Part shown: positions 45,372-54,154 of the stretch, piece after piece
Layout: each line of letters begins with the position of its first letter
Numbering within the stretch: position 1 is the first letter of the stretch
Assembly (NCBI RefSeq): GCF_026385525.1
Contig: NZ_JANIDY010000001.1
Span: 310,001-374,000 of the forward strand
Origin: Bombella pluederhausensis
Lineage (GTDB): Bacteria; Pseudomonadota; Alphaproteobacteria; Acetobacterales; Acetobacteraceae
Direction: 5' to 3'
DNA: 64,000 bases
The notes under the pieces: generated by a model
The model's database searches: none
Told to the model about the DNA's origin: nothing
The model's input: the letters and a program-made list of their open reading frames with translations, nothing else
Translations under genes and position numbers: made by a program

Positions 45372-46328
45372 TTATGGAAGCTGCATCTGAATGGAGACGG
45401 GGCAGTGATCCGACAGGGTCAGCCCTTTCTCGGCATCACGGAAGGTCATGACCCGCAGGCTCCCCGGAATGAACCAGTCTCGGGCACGGTTGCCGAGCAG
45501 TATATGGTCGATGAACAGTTCTCCGTGACGGCGGCAGGGGCTGGTGTAGCCTGCCGTGGTCAGGGTCAGACGGGCATCAGACTGTAGAGCCTGCATGAGA
45601 GGATCAGCCGGTGTCAGGCGGCGGTTGAAATCGCCCAGAATGGCAAAGGGGATGCCGTCATCAAGCCGGTCCAGAATCCAGTTTTCAATGACATGAAACT
45701 GCTCATAGAGCAGGGTGCAGGCCCGTTTTTTGGCCGTGAGCGGTTGTGCCCAGCATCCGGTCTTGAGATGGACAACCAGAAGCCTCAGGCTGGACGATCT
45801 CTTCTGCAAGGTGACATCCATCCCACCCCGGAGAGGATAGTGACGGCCATGCTGGGGGATATTGAGGGCCGTGACCTCCGGGTTGATGGTCACAGTCAGG
45901 CCAGCATCACGGCGGACAGCGAGACCAACCCGTTGGGTGATGTGGTCGGGCGTGATGTAGAGGTCATAATCCTCGGCTGGGAAGACCTGCTGTGCGGCTT
46001 CCAGACTGTCCACTTCCTCAAAAGCAAGGACATCGCTGTGTAGCTTGGCGGCATAGTGGCGCAGAGCGGCGAAGTCGGCTGCTGTGCGTGTGGGAGCATC
46101 GGCTGGCAGGGCGTGGTCATTAGCAGGGCGGAGTGTCAGCCAGTCCATGTTCCAACTTGTCAGCTTGAGGCTCTCCGATGCCTGAGCCGTGGAGACCAGA
46201 AGCATGAGGCTGAGGAATGACAGGCCAAGCCGTATGAATCCGTTGGCAGAGAGCAGATGGCACAAAAAACCGCCTGCCACGAAGGGCAGGCGGTCCTTAG
46301 AGGCCAGACATGATGGTCTGTTAGTCAT
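45372..46328 (-). CDS. Secreted endonuclease/exonuclease/phosphatase-family protein
   Basis: A protein of up to 318 residues with a hydrophobic signal segment (LGLSFLSLMLLVSTAQA) and an EEP-fold domain: LTSWNMDWLTL at its start, FEEVDSLEAAQ with the metal-binding Glu, LLVVHLKTGC, AILGDFNRRL, ELFIDHILLG and LSDHCPVSIQ. The fold hydrolyses phosphodiesters in nucleic acids or phosphoesters in lipids; the substrate here is unknown and the site is probably periplasmic. The start is ambiguous. ATG 46328 overlaps the carbonic anhydrase stop, but a perfect terminator at 46263-46294 then lies inside the gene. A TTG at 46265, preceded by AGGCGG, would give a compact 29-residue signal peptide. Confidence 0.82.
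   Translation of the reverse strand: MTNRPSCLASKDRLPFVAGGFLCHLLSANGFIRLGLSFLSLMLLVSTAQASESLKLTSWNMDWLTLRPANDHALPADAPTRTAADFAALRHYAAKLHSDVLAFEEVDSLEAAQQVFPAEDYDLYITPDHITQRVGLAVRRDAGLTVTINPEVTALNIPQHGRHYPLRGGMDVTLQKRSSSLRLLVVHLKTGCWAQPLTAKKRACTLLYEQFHVIENWILDRLDDGIPFAILGDFNRRLTPADPLMQALQSDARLTLTTAGYTSPCRRHGELFIDHILLGNRARDWFIPGSLRVMTFRDAEKGLTLSDHCPVSIQMQLP
46263..46294 (-). terminator. Intrinsic terminator after carbonic anhydrase, inside the next reading frame
   Basis: On the minus strand a perfect 10-bp stem (ACCGCCTGCC with GGCAGGCGGT, 6-nt loop) is followed by six T residues. It begins 26 bp after the carbonic anhydrase stop codon. It overlaps the 5' part of the endonuclease/phosphatase-like frame and could limit or regulate read-through into it. 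Confidence 0.85.
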
Positions 46329-47013
46329 TGCTGGGTGAGTTGTTCTTTCTGAGAATGGCAATGGCGTCCTTAACGGAATGCTCCGTCTTGGTTTCCTCGC
46401 TGAGGATATGAATACGACCCTTTTTGATGTCGTAATACCAGCCTTGTACGTTCAGCTCGTTGCGGGAGAGGGCTTTGGCGACAATGGGGTGTGTCTTCAG
46501 ATGGGTGATCTGTAGGCGCACATTGGCTTCGGCAAGGTCACGAACATCTTTGGGGCCGACATCTTCGGCACGAAGATCGCCAATGGTGGCAGCGGCGGCT
46601 TCGGCATTATGCAGCCAGCGGCGGACGGTCGGCATATCGGCCAGCTTGTCCGGGTTCGTGGCCAGATTAATGAGGGCAGACATGGCCCCGCAGTTGGAAT
46701 GACCACAGATGATGATGTTTTTCACACCCAGGCCACCAACGGCATACTCAATGGCAGAGGCTACGGCGCCCACCATGTTGCCATAGGCTGGAACGATATT
46801 GCCCACATTGCGAATGAGGAACAGCTCGCCCGGTTCTGTCTGGGTAATCAGGCTGGGGCTGATGCGGCTATCGGCGCAGGTGATGAACAGGGTTGGCGGG
46901 GTCTGATCGTAAGCCAGACTCTGGAACAGATCCTTTTTCTGCGGATACACTTTTTCTTCAAAAGTGTGGACGCCATCGAGGAGCTCCAGCAGAGTGTTAC
47001 GGTGGAAGACCAT
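46321..47013 (-). CDS. can: Beta-class carbonic anhydrase
   Basis: A 230-residue zinc enzyme interconverting CO2 and bicarbonate. The metal and catalytic residues are in TLFITCADSRISPSLI (Cys, Asp, Arg) and NIIICGHSNCGAMSAL (His and Cys). The conserved VRNVGNIVP-type segment appears as LIRNVGNIVPAYG, followed by SAIEYAVGGLGV. The length fits the family. Bicarbonate is needed for fatty acid synthesis, and accA lies elsewhere in this window. The ATG at 47013 is chosen; the upstream region is AT-rich with an operator-like palindrome at 47163-47178. Confidence 0.95.
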   Translation of the reverse strand: MVFHRNTLLELLDGVHTFEEKVYPQKKDLFQSLAYDQTPPTLFITCADSRISPSLITQTEPGELFLIRNVGNIVPAYGNMVGAVASAIEYAVGGLGVKNIIICGHSNCGAMSALINLATNPDKLADMPTVRRWLHNAEAAAATIGDLRAEDVGPKDVRDLAEANVRLQITHLKTHPIVAKALSRNELNVQGWYYDIKKGRIHILSEETKTEHSVKDAIAILRKNNSPSND

Positions 47014-47107
47014 AGCGTTATGTTTCCTGACTTAAAGACGCATCATATGGAGTGGTAAAAGAACTCCGAGAAACCACTATGGGCGAGACGGGATAGTCTG
47101 CCCATAA

Positions 47108-47147
47108 GCAGAACACTAAAAATTTTTTTAATAACCGTCCAGCTTAA
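47108..47147 (+). repeat. Intergenic AT-rich motif, copy B
   Basis: It starts GCAGAACACTAAAA, continues with a T-run and TTAATA, and ends CAGCTTA, matching 1301-1342 in block order with about 35 of 40 identical positions. It is about 95 bp upstream of the carbonic anhydrase start, pointing away from that gene. Confidence 0.5.
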
Positions 47148-47162
47148 AGGGACTTTTGATTT

Positions 47163-47178
47163 ATGAAATGTCTTTCAT
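47163..47178. promoter_or_regulatory. Operator-like palindrome
   Basis: ATGAAA and TTTCAT form a perfect inverted repeat around TGTC. It lies 150 bp upstream of the carbonic anhydrase start. The binding protein, if any, is unknown. Confidence 0.3.
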
Positions 47179-47240
47179 GAAGCCAGCCTATAAGGCCAAA
47201 GCAGGCATACTCCATTAGTCATAACGCATGATAGACAGGA

Positions 47241-47279
47241 AAAAAGCGCCAGACCTGTGGAATGGGTCTGGCGCTTTTT
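47241..47279. terminator. Bidirectional intrinsic terminator after alaS
   Basis: AAAAAGCGCCAGACC pairs perfectly with GGTCTGGCGCTTTTT over 15 bp around a 9-nt loop. The stem ends in T-runs on both strands. It lies 39 bp downstream of the alaS stop. Confidence 0.92.
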
Positions 47280-47317
47280 ACTAAGGCTATTCTGTCATAA
47301 AGGCAGATGCAGGAGGC

Positions 47318-49957
47318 TTAACCTTCTGCCAGTGTTTTGCGGATCATGGCGAAGACGGCATCAGCTGCCGGTTCGGAACCACCGGCCTGAGCCATGTCCG
47401 GGCGTCCGCCGCCACCTTTGCCGCCCATCAGGGCGGAAGCCTCACGGGCCAGTTTCACGGCATCGAAACGGTCTGTCAGGTCTTTGCTGACGGCGATGAC
47501 GATACTGCCTCGGTCATTGGCACCGGAGATCAGAGCCACCACACCAGAGGAGATCTGCTTCAGCAGGCCATCGGCCAGCCCTTTGAGGTCTTTGGGGTTT
47601 ACGTCCTCAAGGAACCGGGCAGCCAGCGTGACGCCGTTGACGGTTTCGCTGGAGGCGGCGCCTTCACCTGTGGCCAGCTTGTGCTGGAGGGAAGAAATCT
47701 GGGCATTGAGGGCCTTGCGTTCTTCCAGCAGGGCGGCCAGACGGGCAGGGGCCTCGGCAGGTGTTACCTTCAGCAGGGCGGCCATTTCGGCCAGACGGTC
47801 CTCGCTGGTCTGGATGGTCTGCTCAGCGGCAGCGCCACAGACGGCCTCAATACGGCGGACACCAGAAGACACGCCCGTCTCGGAAACGATGCGGAACAGG
47901 CCGATCTCACCAAGACGGTTTACATGTGTACCGCCACAGAGTTCGATGGAATAGGCCTGACGGTTCTTCTCATCCTCATTGCCCATAAAGACAACACGAA
48001 CTTCATCGCCATATTTCTCACCAAAGAGAGCCATGGCACCGCTTTCAATGGCCTGTTCCTGCGTCATCAGACGGGTTTCGACCGGGCTGTTCTGGCGGAT
48101 GCGGGCATTCACCTCGGTTTCAATGGCCTTCAGCTCCTCATCCGTCAGCGGGCGGGGCTGGCTGATGTCGAAGCGCAGACGGTCCGGCGTGTTCAGGCTG
48201 CCCTTCTGGGTGACATGCTCACCAATATGGCGGCGTAGAGCTTCATGCAGCAGATGGGTCGCAGAGTGATGGCCCCGCACGGCGGTGCGGCGGGCATGGT
48301 CGATCTCGGCATGAACATCCATACCCGGCTTGAGTGTCCCTTCCACGATGCGGCCATAATGGACGATCAGGGAGCCGTTCTTCTTTTGTGTATCGGTGAT
48401 GTCAATACGCAGGCCGGGGCCTGTCAGCGTACCGTGATCGCCGACCTGACCACCGCTCTCCCCGTAGAAAGGAGACTGGTTGAGCAGGATGGCAACTTCA
48501 TCGCCAGCCTTGGCTTCAGCTAGCTCGTCACTGCCCCGGAAGATGGCTTGAACCTGAGCATCGGCTGCTTCGCTGACATAGCCAAGGAACTCTGTCCCGC
48601 CGAAACGGTCACGGGCATCGAACCAGACGGTTTCCACGGCGCTGTCACCAGACCCGACCCATGCGGCACGGGCACGCTGACGCTGCTCGGCCATGGCGCT
48701 CTCGAAACCGGCTTCATCGACCTTATGGCCCCGTTCACGCAGCACATCCTGCGTCAGGTCCAGCGGGAAGCCGAACGTGTCATAGAGTTTGAAGGCCACA
48801 TCACCGGGCAGATGCCCGTTGCTGGAGAGACGGCCCATTTCGTCTTCCAGCAGAGCCATGCCACGCCCCAGAAGGGCGGAGAAGCGTTCTTCCTCGCCTT
48901 TCATGGTCTCGGTGATGAGGGCTTTATGCTGGTTCAGTTCGGGATAGGCATGGCCCATCTGCTGGATGAGGGCAGGGAGCAGACGGTAGAAGACAGGCTC
49001 TTTCGCCCCCATCAGGTGAAGGTGACGCATGGCACGGCGCATAATGCGGCGCAGCACATAGCCCCGGCCCTCACGGGAAGGAAGCACACCATCGGAGATG
49101 AGGAAGGCTGTGGAGCGCAGATGATCGGCCACGACACGGTGGCTTGTCTTGAAGCGCCCATTAGCATCCTGCTTCAGCAGGTCGGCAGAGGCTTCGATCA
49201 GGGCACGGATTGTATCTGTGTCGTAATTGTCCTTCTTCCCCTGCATGACGGCAGCGAACCGTTCCAGCCCCATGCCGGTATCAATGGAAGGGTGAGGCAG
49301 GTTAGTCCGCTTGCCTTCGCCTTCTTCAAAGAACTGCATGAAGACGAGGTTCCAGATTTCAACAAAACGGTCACCATCTTCGTCCGGGCTGCCGGGAGGG
49401 CCACCGGCTACGGACGGGCCATGATCGTAGAAGATTTCGGAGGATGGACCACAGGGGCCCGTGTCGCCCATGCGCCAGAAATTGTCAGAGGTCGCAATGG
49501 GGATGATTTTGTCATCCGAAAGACCTGCAATCTTCTTCCAGAGGGAAGCGGCCTCGTGGTCGTCTGCATAAACGGTGACAAGCAGCTTCTCGGCAGGGAT
49601 GTTGAAGCCCTTGGTGAGCAGGTTCCACGCAAATTCAATGACTTCAGCTTTGAAGTAATCGCCAAAGCTGAAATTACCCATCATTTCGAAGAAGGTATGA
49701 TGACGGGCCGTATAGCCGACATTGTCCAGATCGTTATGTTTACCGCCAGCCCGGACAACCTTCTGCGCTGTCGTGGCCCGCTTGAAAGGCAGTGTCTCCT
49801 GCCCGGTAAAGACATTCTTGAAAGGCACCATCCCCGCATTGGTAAAGAGCAGGGACGGATCATTCTGCGGAACCAGAGAGGCTGACGGGAGAATACGGTG
49901 CCCGTGAGATTCAAAATATTGGAGGAATTGCGCGCGGATATCGTTAGTACTGATCAT
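47318..49957 (-). CDS. alaS: Alanyl-tRNA synthetase
   Basis: An 879-residue class II synthetase with editing activity. The N-terminal catalytic core has [37 protein letters not shown] and [18 protein letters not shown]. The editing domain has the zinc-binding [12 protein letters not shown] and the later [18 protein letters not shown]. The C-Ala region ends with [16 protein letters not shown]. It charges tRNA-Ala and removes mischarged Ser and Gly. It is monocistronic, with a strong terminator downstream. Confidence 0.97.
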   Translation of the reverse strand: MISTNDIRAQFLQYFESHGHRILPSASLVPQNDPSLLFTNAGMVPFKNVFTGQETLPFKRATTAQKVVRAGGKHNDLDNVGYTARHHTFFEMMGNFSFGDYFKAEVIEFAWNLLTKGFNIPAEKLLVTVYADDHEAASLWKKIAGLSDDKIIPIATSDNFWRMGDTGPCGPSSEIFYDHGPSVAGGPPGSPDEDGDRFVEIWNLVFMQFFEEGEGKRTNLPHPSIDTGMGLERFAAVMQGKKDNYDTDTIRALIEASADLLKQDANGRFKTSHRVVADHLRSTAFLISDGVLPSREGRGYVLRRIMRRAMRHLHLMGAKEPVFYRLLPALIQQMGHAYPELNQHKALITETMKGEEERFSALLGRGMALLEDEMGRLSSNGHLPGDVAFKLYDTFGFPLDLTQDVLRERGHKVDEAGFESAMAEQRQRARAAWVGSGDSAVETVWFDARDRFGGTEFLGYVSEAADAQVQAIFRGSDELAEAKAGDEVAILLNQSPFYGESGGQVGDHGTLTGPGLRIDITDTQKKNGSLIVHYGRIVEGTLKPGMDVHAEIDHARRTAVRGHHSATHLLHEALRRHIGEHVTQKGSLNTPDRLRFDISQPRPLTDEELKAIETEVNARIRQNSPVETRLMTQEQAIESGAMALFGEKYGDEVRVVFMGNEDEKNRQAYSIELCGGTHVNRLGEIGLFRIVSETGVSSGVRRIEAVCGAAAEQTIQTSEDRLAEMAALLKVTPAEAPARLAALLEERKALNAQISSLQHKLATGEGAASSETVNGVTLAARFLEDVNPKDLKGLADGLLKQISSGVVALISGANDRGSIVIAVSKDLTDRFDAVKLAREASALMGGKGGGGRPDMAQAGGSEPAADAVFAMIRKTLAEG

Positions 49958-50060
49958 GAGCCTGTTAGTCCGGGTTCCGGAGAAAGAAAGGATAGTTCCT
50001 GCTTTCTAGCTGATTTTCCAGTCATTGGGAATGGAAGACGCCAGCAGGCTCTGCCCGGTC

Positions 50061-50504
50061 TCAGGGAAGGGGCTTCTTCTTATGGAAAACGAAATGGTGG
50101 CAGAGGGCAAAGTTGATGAACATGCCACCAGCCGTCCCAAAGAGGAGCGCAATGACAGTATAATGGCGTGTCAGTGGCCAAAGGCTGAACAGGGCAAGGA
50201 CGATTCCACGGTTGATGACAAAGCCCGGCACATTGGCAAGGATGAAGCGCCCCCATTGATGATGAACCTTATGGCTCTGGCGGCAGCGGTCCCGGAATGT
50301 CCAGTATCTATTGAGAATCCAGTTATTGCTGGAGGCCATGACATAAGCCAGCAGGGCGGCAACCCGTAATCCTACGACATGTCGAAAAAGGGACAGGCTT
50401 GTCCAGTCCACCAGAAATCCCACAGCCCCTACTGCACCGAAGTAAAAAAAGCGCTGTAGAAGCGGAAAGAATTTCATGAGGTTCTGAGAGCAAATCTGTT
50501 TCAT
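50061..50504 (-). CDS. GtrA family membrane protein
   Basis: A 147-residue protein with four predicted membrane helices. Family signs are FFYFGAVGAVGFLVDWTSL at the start, the central ASSNNWILNRYWTFRD and the C-terminal NFALCHHFVFHKK. GtrA-type proteins are thought to move undecaprenyl-linked sugars across the membrane for O-antigen or cell-wall decoration. No glycosyltransferase gene is adjacent, so the substrate is unknown. ATG 50504 is chosen over 50477 and 50531 because it follows an AGG-containing stretch; the evidence is weak. Confidence 0.82.
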   Translation of the reverse strand: MKQICSQNLMKFFPLLQRFFYFGAVGAVGFLVDWTSLSLFRHVVGLRVAALLAYVMASSNNWILNRYWTFRDRCRQSHKVHHQWGRFILANVPGFVINRGIVLALFSLWPLTRHYTVIALLFGTAGGMFINFALCHHFVFHKKKPLP

Positions 50505-50612
50505 ATGACCTGATGACTGTGGATCGATCACCGTTGTGCAGCGTCTAACACAGCTTTGTATTCATGGGGTAAGATTTTCATCAGGAAGTTGTTACCATGG
50601 AATGAATGGAAC

Positions 50613-50643
50613 AAAAAAAGGGTGCCCGGAGGCACCCTTTTTT
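50613..50643. terminator. Intrinsic terminator after the OmpA-family gene
   Basis: AAAAAAGGGTGCC pairs perfectly with GGCACCCTTTTTT around CGGA, giving T-runs on both strands. It lies 42 bp downstream of the ompA-family stop on the minus strand. Confidence 0.92.
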
Positions 50644-50684
50644 CCGTAACCTCAGAGGGTCCGGGTTGTAATCAGCACTGAAGA

Positions 50685-51845
50685 TTACTTCAGGATGATT
50701 TCAACGCGGCGGTTCTGCGGCTCACGGGTGTTCTTAGCTGTTGCCACCAGCGGGTTGGCATCGCCGTAACCGTGGATGTCGATGGCAGTAGCCGGGACGC
50801 CCAGACGGACCAGCTCAGCCTTGACGCTGTTAGCACGCTTGATGGACAGACCCATGTTGTACTTCTCACCGCGCGGACCCGGATGAGCAGCGGAGTTATC
50901 GGTGTAACCGTTAACTTCGATGCGTGTTGTCTGTACGTGTGTGGAAGCCTGAGCAGCCTGAGCAACGATCTCGCGAGCGCGGCCTGTCAGAGTAGCCTTG
51001 TCCCAGTCGAAGAAGACGAGGTAGGTACGAGCAGCCTGAGCCGGCGGCGGAACGACAACATGCGGAGCCGGCGGCGGCGGCGGCGGAGCATTGTTGAAGG
51101 CATAACGCAGGCCAAGCAGGAACTGGTGCGTGTAACGCGTGTTGAAGCTGACGCGGTCACCCTTACCGTGGTTCTCGTTGTTGTTATGCAGGTACTGACG
51201 GCCACTGGTCACGCCGGACATGGAGCCCGTCTGGCCCATGAAGCGGTACTGTGTTGTCAGAGCCAGACCCGGAACGCCCGGGATGTCGTAAGCAGCACCA
51301 GCGATGAACTGTGCAGCGAAACCGCCCTGCGTGTTGTTGAAGTTCGGGTCCGGACGACCTGTGCTGCGGTTGTACACCTTGCGGTAACGCTGCCACATGT
51401 AACCAGCACCGATACCAACGAACGGTGTGATCGGCACATCGTTCAGGCCGAACATGCCGAGATCGATGTCATACAGCACGTTGGTGAAAGCGCCCCAGCC
51501 TTCGCTCTTGCCGTGAGCCTTACGGCTGTCACCGCCAGCAGCAAAAGCACCGCCCAGACGGGTGATGTGTGTCTGGTTGTATGTACCTTCGATCTCAACG
51601 CGCAGGCCGTTACCGAAGCCATAACCGGAGGAGAGGTAGCCATTGAAGCCGGTGCCGGAGTGGGCGTTACCACCGATGCCACGACCGTGGGAGGTGCCGG
51701 GGTTACCCTGACGGAACTGCTGATGCTGAACCAGGTTGTAACCGCCTGCCATGTCAACATACGGGCCGGTGATCGTGCTGGCCATGGCGAATGACGGCAG
51801 AGCCACCATTGATGTCATGGCGAGAAGTGCATTACGAATACGCAT
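50685..51845 (-). CDS. OmpA family outer-membrane protein
   Basis: A 386-residue porin-like protein. A signal peptide covers residues 1-22 (cleavage after AMA). An eight-stranded type beta-barrel follows (Gly/Tyr-rich, GPYVDMAGGYNLVQHQQF, FGNGLRVEIEGTYNQ, IPGVPGLALTTQYRFMGQ). A Pro-rich hinge (PPPPPPAPHVVVPPPA) leads to the C-terminal peptidoglycan-binding OmpA domain: YLVFFDWDKATLTGRA, RIEVNGYTDNSA, LSIKRANSVKAELVRLGV and ENRRVEI-type QNRRVEIILK. It anchors the outer membrane to the cell wall. The ribosome binding site GAGGAAG and heavy use of preferred codons suggest strong expression. Confidence 0.95.
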   Translation of the reverse strand: MRIRNALLAMTSMVALPSFAMASTITGPYVDMAGGYNLVQHQQFRQGNPGTSHGRGIGGNAHSGTGFNGYLSSGYGFGNGLRVEIEGTYNQTHITRLGGAFAAGGDSRKAHGKSEGWGAFTNVLYDIDLGMFGLNDVPITPFVGIGAGYMWQRYRKVYNRSTGRPDPNFNNTQGGFAAQFIAGAAYDIPGVPGLALTTQYRFMGQTGSMSGVTSGRQYLHNNNENHGKGDRVSFNTRYTHQFLLGLRYAFNNAPPPPPPAPHVVVPPPAQAARTYLVFFDWDKATLTGRAREIVAQAAQASTHVQTTRIEVNGYTDNSAAHPGPRGEKYNMGLSIKRANSVKAELVRLGVPATAIDIHGYGDANPLVATAKNTREPQNRRVEIILK

Positions 51846-52121
51846 TTACTTCCTCAGTCCTTAATTCTGTATACTTACGGCCATTACGGTTGGCGGGCGT
51901 CGGAACGATCACCGTATGGAGCCAGCGCGGCCGATAGCTGAGATGTAGTAGAAAGCTGCTATGAAGTTAAGTGCTTTTGCGTCTCCTGCCTGCAAAGGGC
52001 AGAGCACTGTGACCAATAAAGCACATATGCCTATTCTGGCAGAGCGTGGAGATTTCTTCTTTTCAACCCTGACCAGCGGAATCAGCAGGGAGATTCCGCT
52101 GGTTGGGGGTATGGGGTAGCC
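51846..52121 (-). promoter_or_regulatory. Upstream region of the OmpA-family gene
   Basis: This 276-bp gap should hold the promoter and a fairly long 5' leader for the OmpA-family gene, whose ribosome binding site GAGGAAG lies at 51849-51855. Its far end carries the hairpin behind the aroK-aroB gene. I see no ORF or repeat with support and could not fix a -35/-10 pair. Confidence 0.35.
52073..52102 (-). terminator. Hairpin after the aroK-aroB fusion
   Basis: CCAGCGGAATC (52073-52083) and GATTCCGCTGG (52092-52102) pair perfectly over 11 bp, starting 20 bp after the stop codon on the minus strand. No T-run follows directly, so it may be a weak terminator or a 3' stabilising hairpin. Confidence 0.55.
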
Positions 52122-53801
52122 TCAGGGGGCAAATCCTTCTACCAGAAGGAGGGCACGGACATCATCCATTGAAACATCACGGCAGGTGAAAGCCTTACCG
52201 ATCCCTTTCAGGAGGACGAATGTGATCCGGCCATCACGCAGTTTCTTGTCCCGTCCCATATGAGCCAGAAGCGTTTCCGTGCTGAGCATATGGGGCAGGT
52301 CTGCAACGGTGGCGGGCATACCCAGCGCATGAAGATGAGCATCCAGCCGGGTGAGGTCTTCTGCTGGTGCGAGGCCCATTTTCACGGAAAGGGCCAACGC
52401 CATGTGAAGACCGATGGATACAGCCTCGCCATGTAAGAGGCGACCATCGTAATGGAACTCGGCTTCAAAGGCGTGGGCAAATGTATGGCCAAGGTTGAGC
52501 AGTGCCCGCCCGCCAGAACTGGCCTGTTCCCGTTCATCTTTCTGGACGACTCCGGCCTTGAAAGTACAGGCCTGTCTGACGGCTTCGCCCAGTGCGGAGG
52601 CGTCTCCATCCAGCACCGCCTTGCCGTTGGCTTCGCACCACGCAAAGAGTGCAGCATCGGCAATGAGCCCGGACTTCACGATTTCGGCATAGCCCGCTAC
52701 GAGCTGGCGGCGGGGAAGCGTGCCCAATGCCGCCGTATCCGCCAGAACAAGGCGAGGCTGCCAGAAGGCGCCAATGAGGTTTTTCCCGGCCTTGGCATTA
52801 ATACCCGTTTTCCCGCCGACAGAACTGTCCACCTGAGCCAGTAAGGTCGTTGGAATCTGGATGAACGGGACACCGCGCAGAGCCGTTGCGGCTACAAAGC
52901 CAGCGAGATCGCCAATCACACCACCACCGAGAGCGATGATGGTGGTTCCTCGTTCAATGCCATGGGCCAGAATATTTTCCATAACCTCGCCAAAGCGGGA
53001 GAGGGATTTGCTGCCCTCGCCAGCAGGGACGGTGATGGAATGAAAACGGATATCAGCCTGTCGGAGGCTGTCTTCCAGTGTTTTCAAGTGGAGTGCGGCG
53101 ACAGCTTCGTCTGTCAGGATGATGGCCTGACCGTTCGGGAGGTGAGGTTTCACCCTTAGGCCCGCATCTTTCAGCAAGTCGCTGCCAATGAGCACTTCGT
53201 AGCTGTGCCCTGCAAGGGCGACCGGAACGTGATGGGGAAGAACTGTCTTTTCGAGTGTTTCGGTAATGTTCCGGGCGCCTTGTTCCACGCTTTCATCTCC
53301 GCAGTTGATGATGATGTCTGCTTCAGCATAGCGTGGATAACGCTCAGTAGCGAGACGGTGCAGGGTTGCTGCTGGATCGCCCTGTGCGAGCAAAGGGCGG
53401 CTGCCACGGTTACCGAGTAGCCTGCCCAGCAGAACAGGCATGGGAACATGCAACCAGATGGTGCAGATGTCGGTCCGTTTGTGGATGAGCGCCCGTGTCT
53501 GTGGATGCATCCATGCGCCGCCTCCCGTGGCCAGAATGCACGGCCCACCATTGAGCAGTCGGCGGATGACACGGTGCTCACCGGCCCGGAAATGGGCCTC
53601 TCCATGATTGGCAAAAATCTCAGGAATAGTCTGACGGCAGGCTTTCTCGATTTCCGTATCCGTATCGATGAAGGGCAGGCCATAATGTTGGGCGAGCTGC
53701 CGACCAAGTGTGGTCTTTCCGGCCCCCATGAGACCGATGAGAACGATGATGCGGAAAGGCGGCGTGACGGAAGATACCGTGGTGGATGAGGAACGGGACA
53801 T
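52122..53801 (-). CDS. aroKB: Bifunctional shikimate kinase / 3-dehydroquinate synthase
   Basis: A 559-residue fusion. Residues 1-180 are shikimate kinase: P-loop IVLIGLMGAGKTTLGRQLA, the shikimate-binding DTDTEIE, FRAGEHRVI, ATGGGAWM and the lid RPLLAQG. Residues about 190-559 are dehydroquinate synthase: VPAGEGSKSLSRFGEVMENIL, TTIIALGGGVIGDLAGFVAAT, QIPTTLLAQVDSSVGGKTGIN, and the zinc ligands in the AEIVKSGLIAD, LNLGHTFAHAFE and LLHGEAVSIGLHMA segments. It catalyses steps 2 and 5 of the shikimate pathway in one chain. In many Alphaproteobacteria the two genes are adjacent but separate. The class II DAHP synthase of this window supplies its substrate. Confidence 0.95.
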   Translation of the reverse strand: MSRSSSTTVSSVTPPFRIIVLIGLMGAGKTTLGRQLAQHYGLPFIDTDTEIEKACRQTIPEIFANHGEAHFRAGEHRVIRRLLNGGPCILATGGGAWMHPQTRALIHKRTDICTIWLHVPMPVLLGRLLGNRGSRPLLAQGDPAATLHRLATERYPRYAEADIIINCGDESVEQGARNITETLEKTVLPHHVPVALAGHSYEVLIGSDLLKDAGLRVKPHLPNGQAIILTDEAVAALHLKTLEDSLRQADIRFHSITVPAGEGSKSLSRFGEVMENILAHGIERGTTIIALGGGVIGDLAGFVAATALRGVPFIQIPTTLLAQVDSSVGGKTGINAKAGKNLIGAFWQPRLVLADTAALGTLPRRQLVAGYAEIVKSGLIADAALFAWCEANGKAVLDGDASALGEAVRQACTFKAGVVQKDEREQASSGGRALLNLGHTFAHAFEAEFHYDGRLLHGEAVSIGLHMALALSVKMGLAPAEDLTRLDAHLHALGMPATVADLPHMLSTETLLAHMGRDKKLRDGRITFVLLKGIGKAFTCRDVSMDDVRALLLVEGFAP

Positions 53802-53936
53802 GTCCCCTTTATTATCACGGGCAAGGGAGTGGGGGTAGGTCTTCTGTTGGCATGATTATACCGGATGATAAGAGGGCTTTCAAAACCGGATGATGTCTTT
53901 ATAAGTGTGGCGTATCCTTTGGTATGGAGCCGTTTT

Positions 53937-54140
53937 ATGAAAACCGTTGCCCGTCTGGTACTGGTCTTGCTGGTTCTTATTGTGCTGGCTGGCGGGGGGT
54001 ATCTTCTGACTGCCCATGGTGAGCAGCCGCCAGCGCCGGTAATGGTGCATCATGACCTCACGCCGCAGGTGGCTCCTGCCGGACCGGCGCAGGGCGGTGG
54101 CGCAAGCCTGCCAGACCTGCCGCCTGTTGGGGGGCACTGA
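53937..54140 (+). CDS. Small single-pass membrane protein
   Basis: A 67-residue protein with one N-terminal hydrophobic helix (residues about 5-25, ARLVLVLLVLIVLAGGGYLL) followed by a Pro/Gly/Ala-rich tail facing the periplasm. It could equally be an uncleaved signal anchor. ATG 53937 follows TGGAG with an 8-base spacer; the frame opens from 53865. It ends 14 bp before xerD, so the two are probably co-transcribed, which supports a real gene. I do not recognise a family and no function can be proposed. Confidence 0.6.
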   Translation: MKTVARLVLVLLVLIVLAGGGYLLTAHGEQPPAPVMVHHDLTPQVAPAGPAQGGGASLPDLPPVGGH

Positions 54141-54154
54141 AAGGCCCGTCTGCC

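Larger units (their letters stand above)
47014..47317. other. AT-rich intergenic region between carbonic anhydrase and alaS
   Basis: This 304-bp stretch lies upstream of the carbonic anhydrase gene and downstream of alaS. It contains copy B of the intergenic motif (47108-47147), the palindrome ATGAAATGTCTTTCAT (47163-47178) and a strong bidirectional terminator (47241-47279). A plus-strand transcript started near the motif would end at that terminator, so a small RNA of about 100-150 nt is conceivable. I see no ORF with support. Confidence 0.5.
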
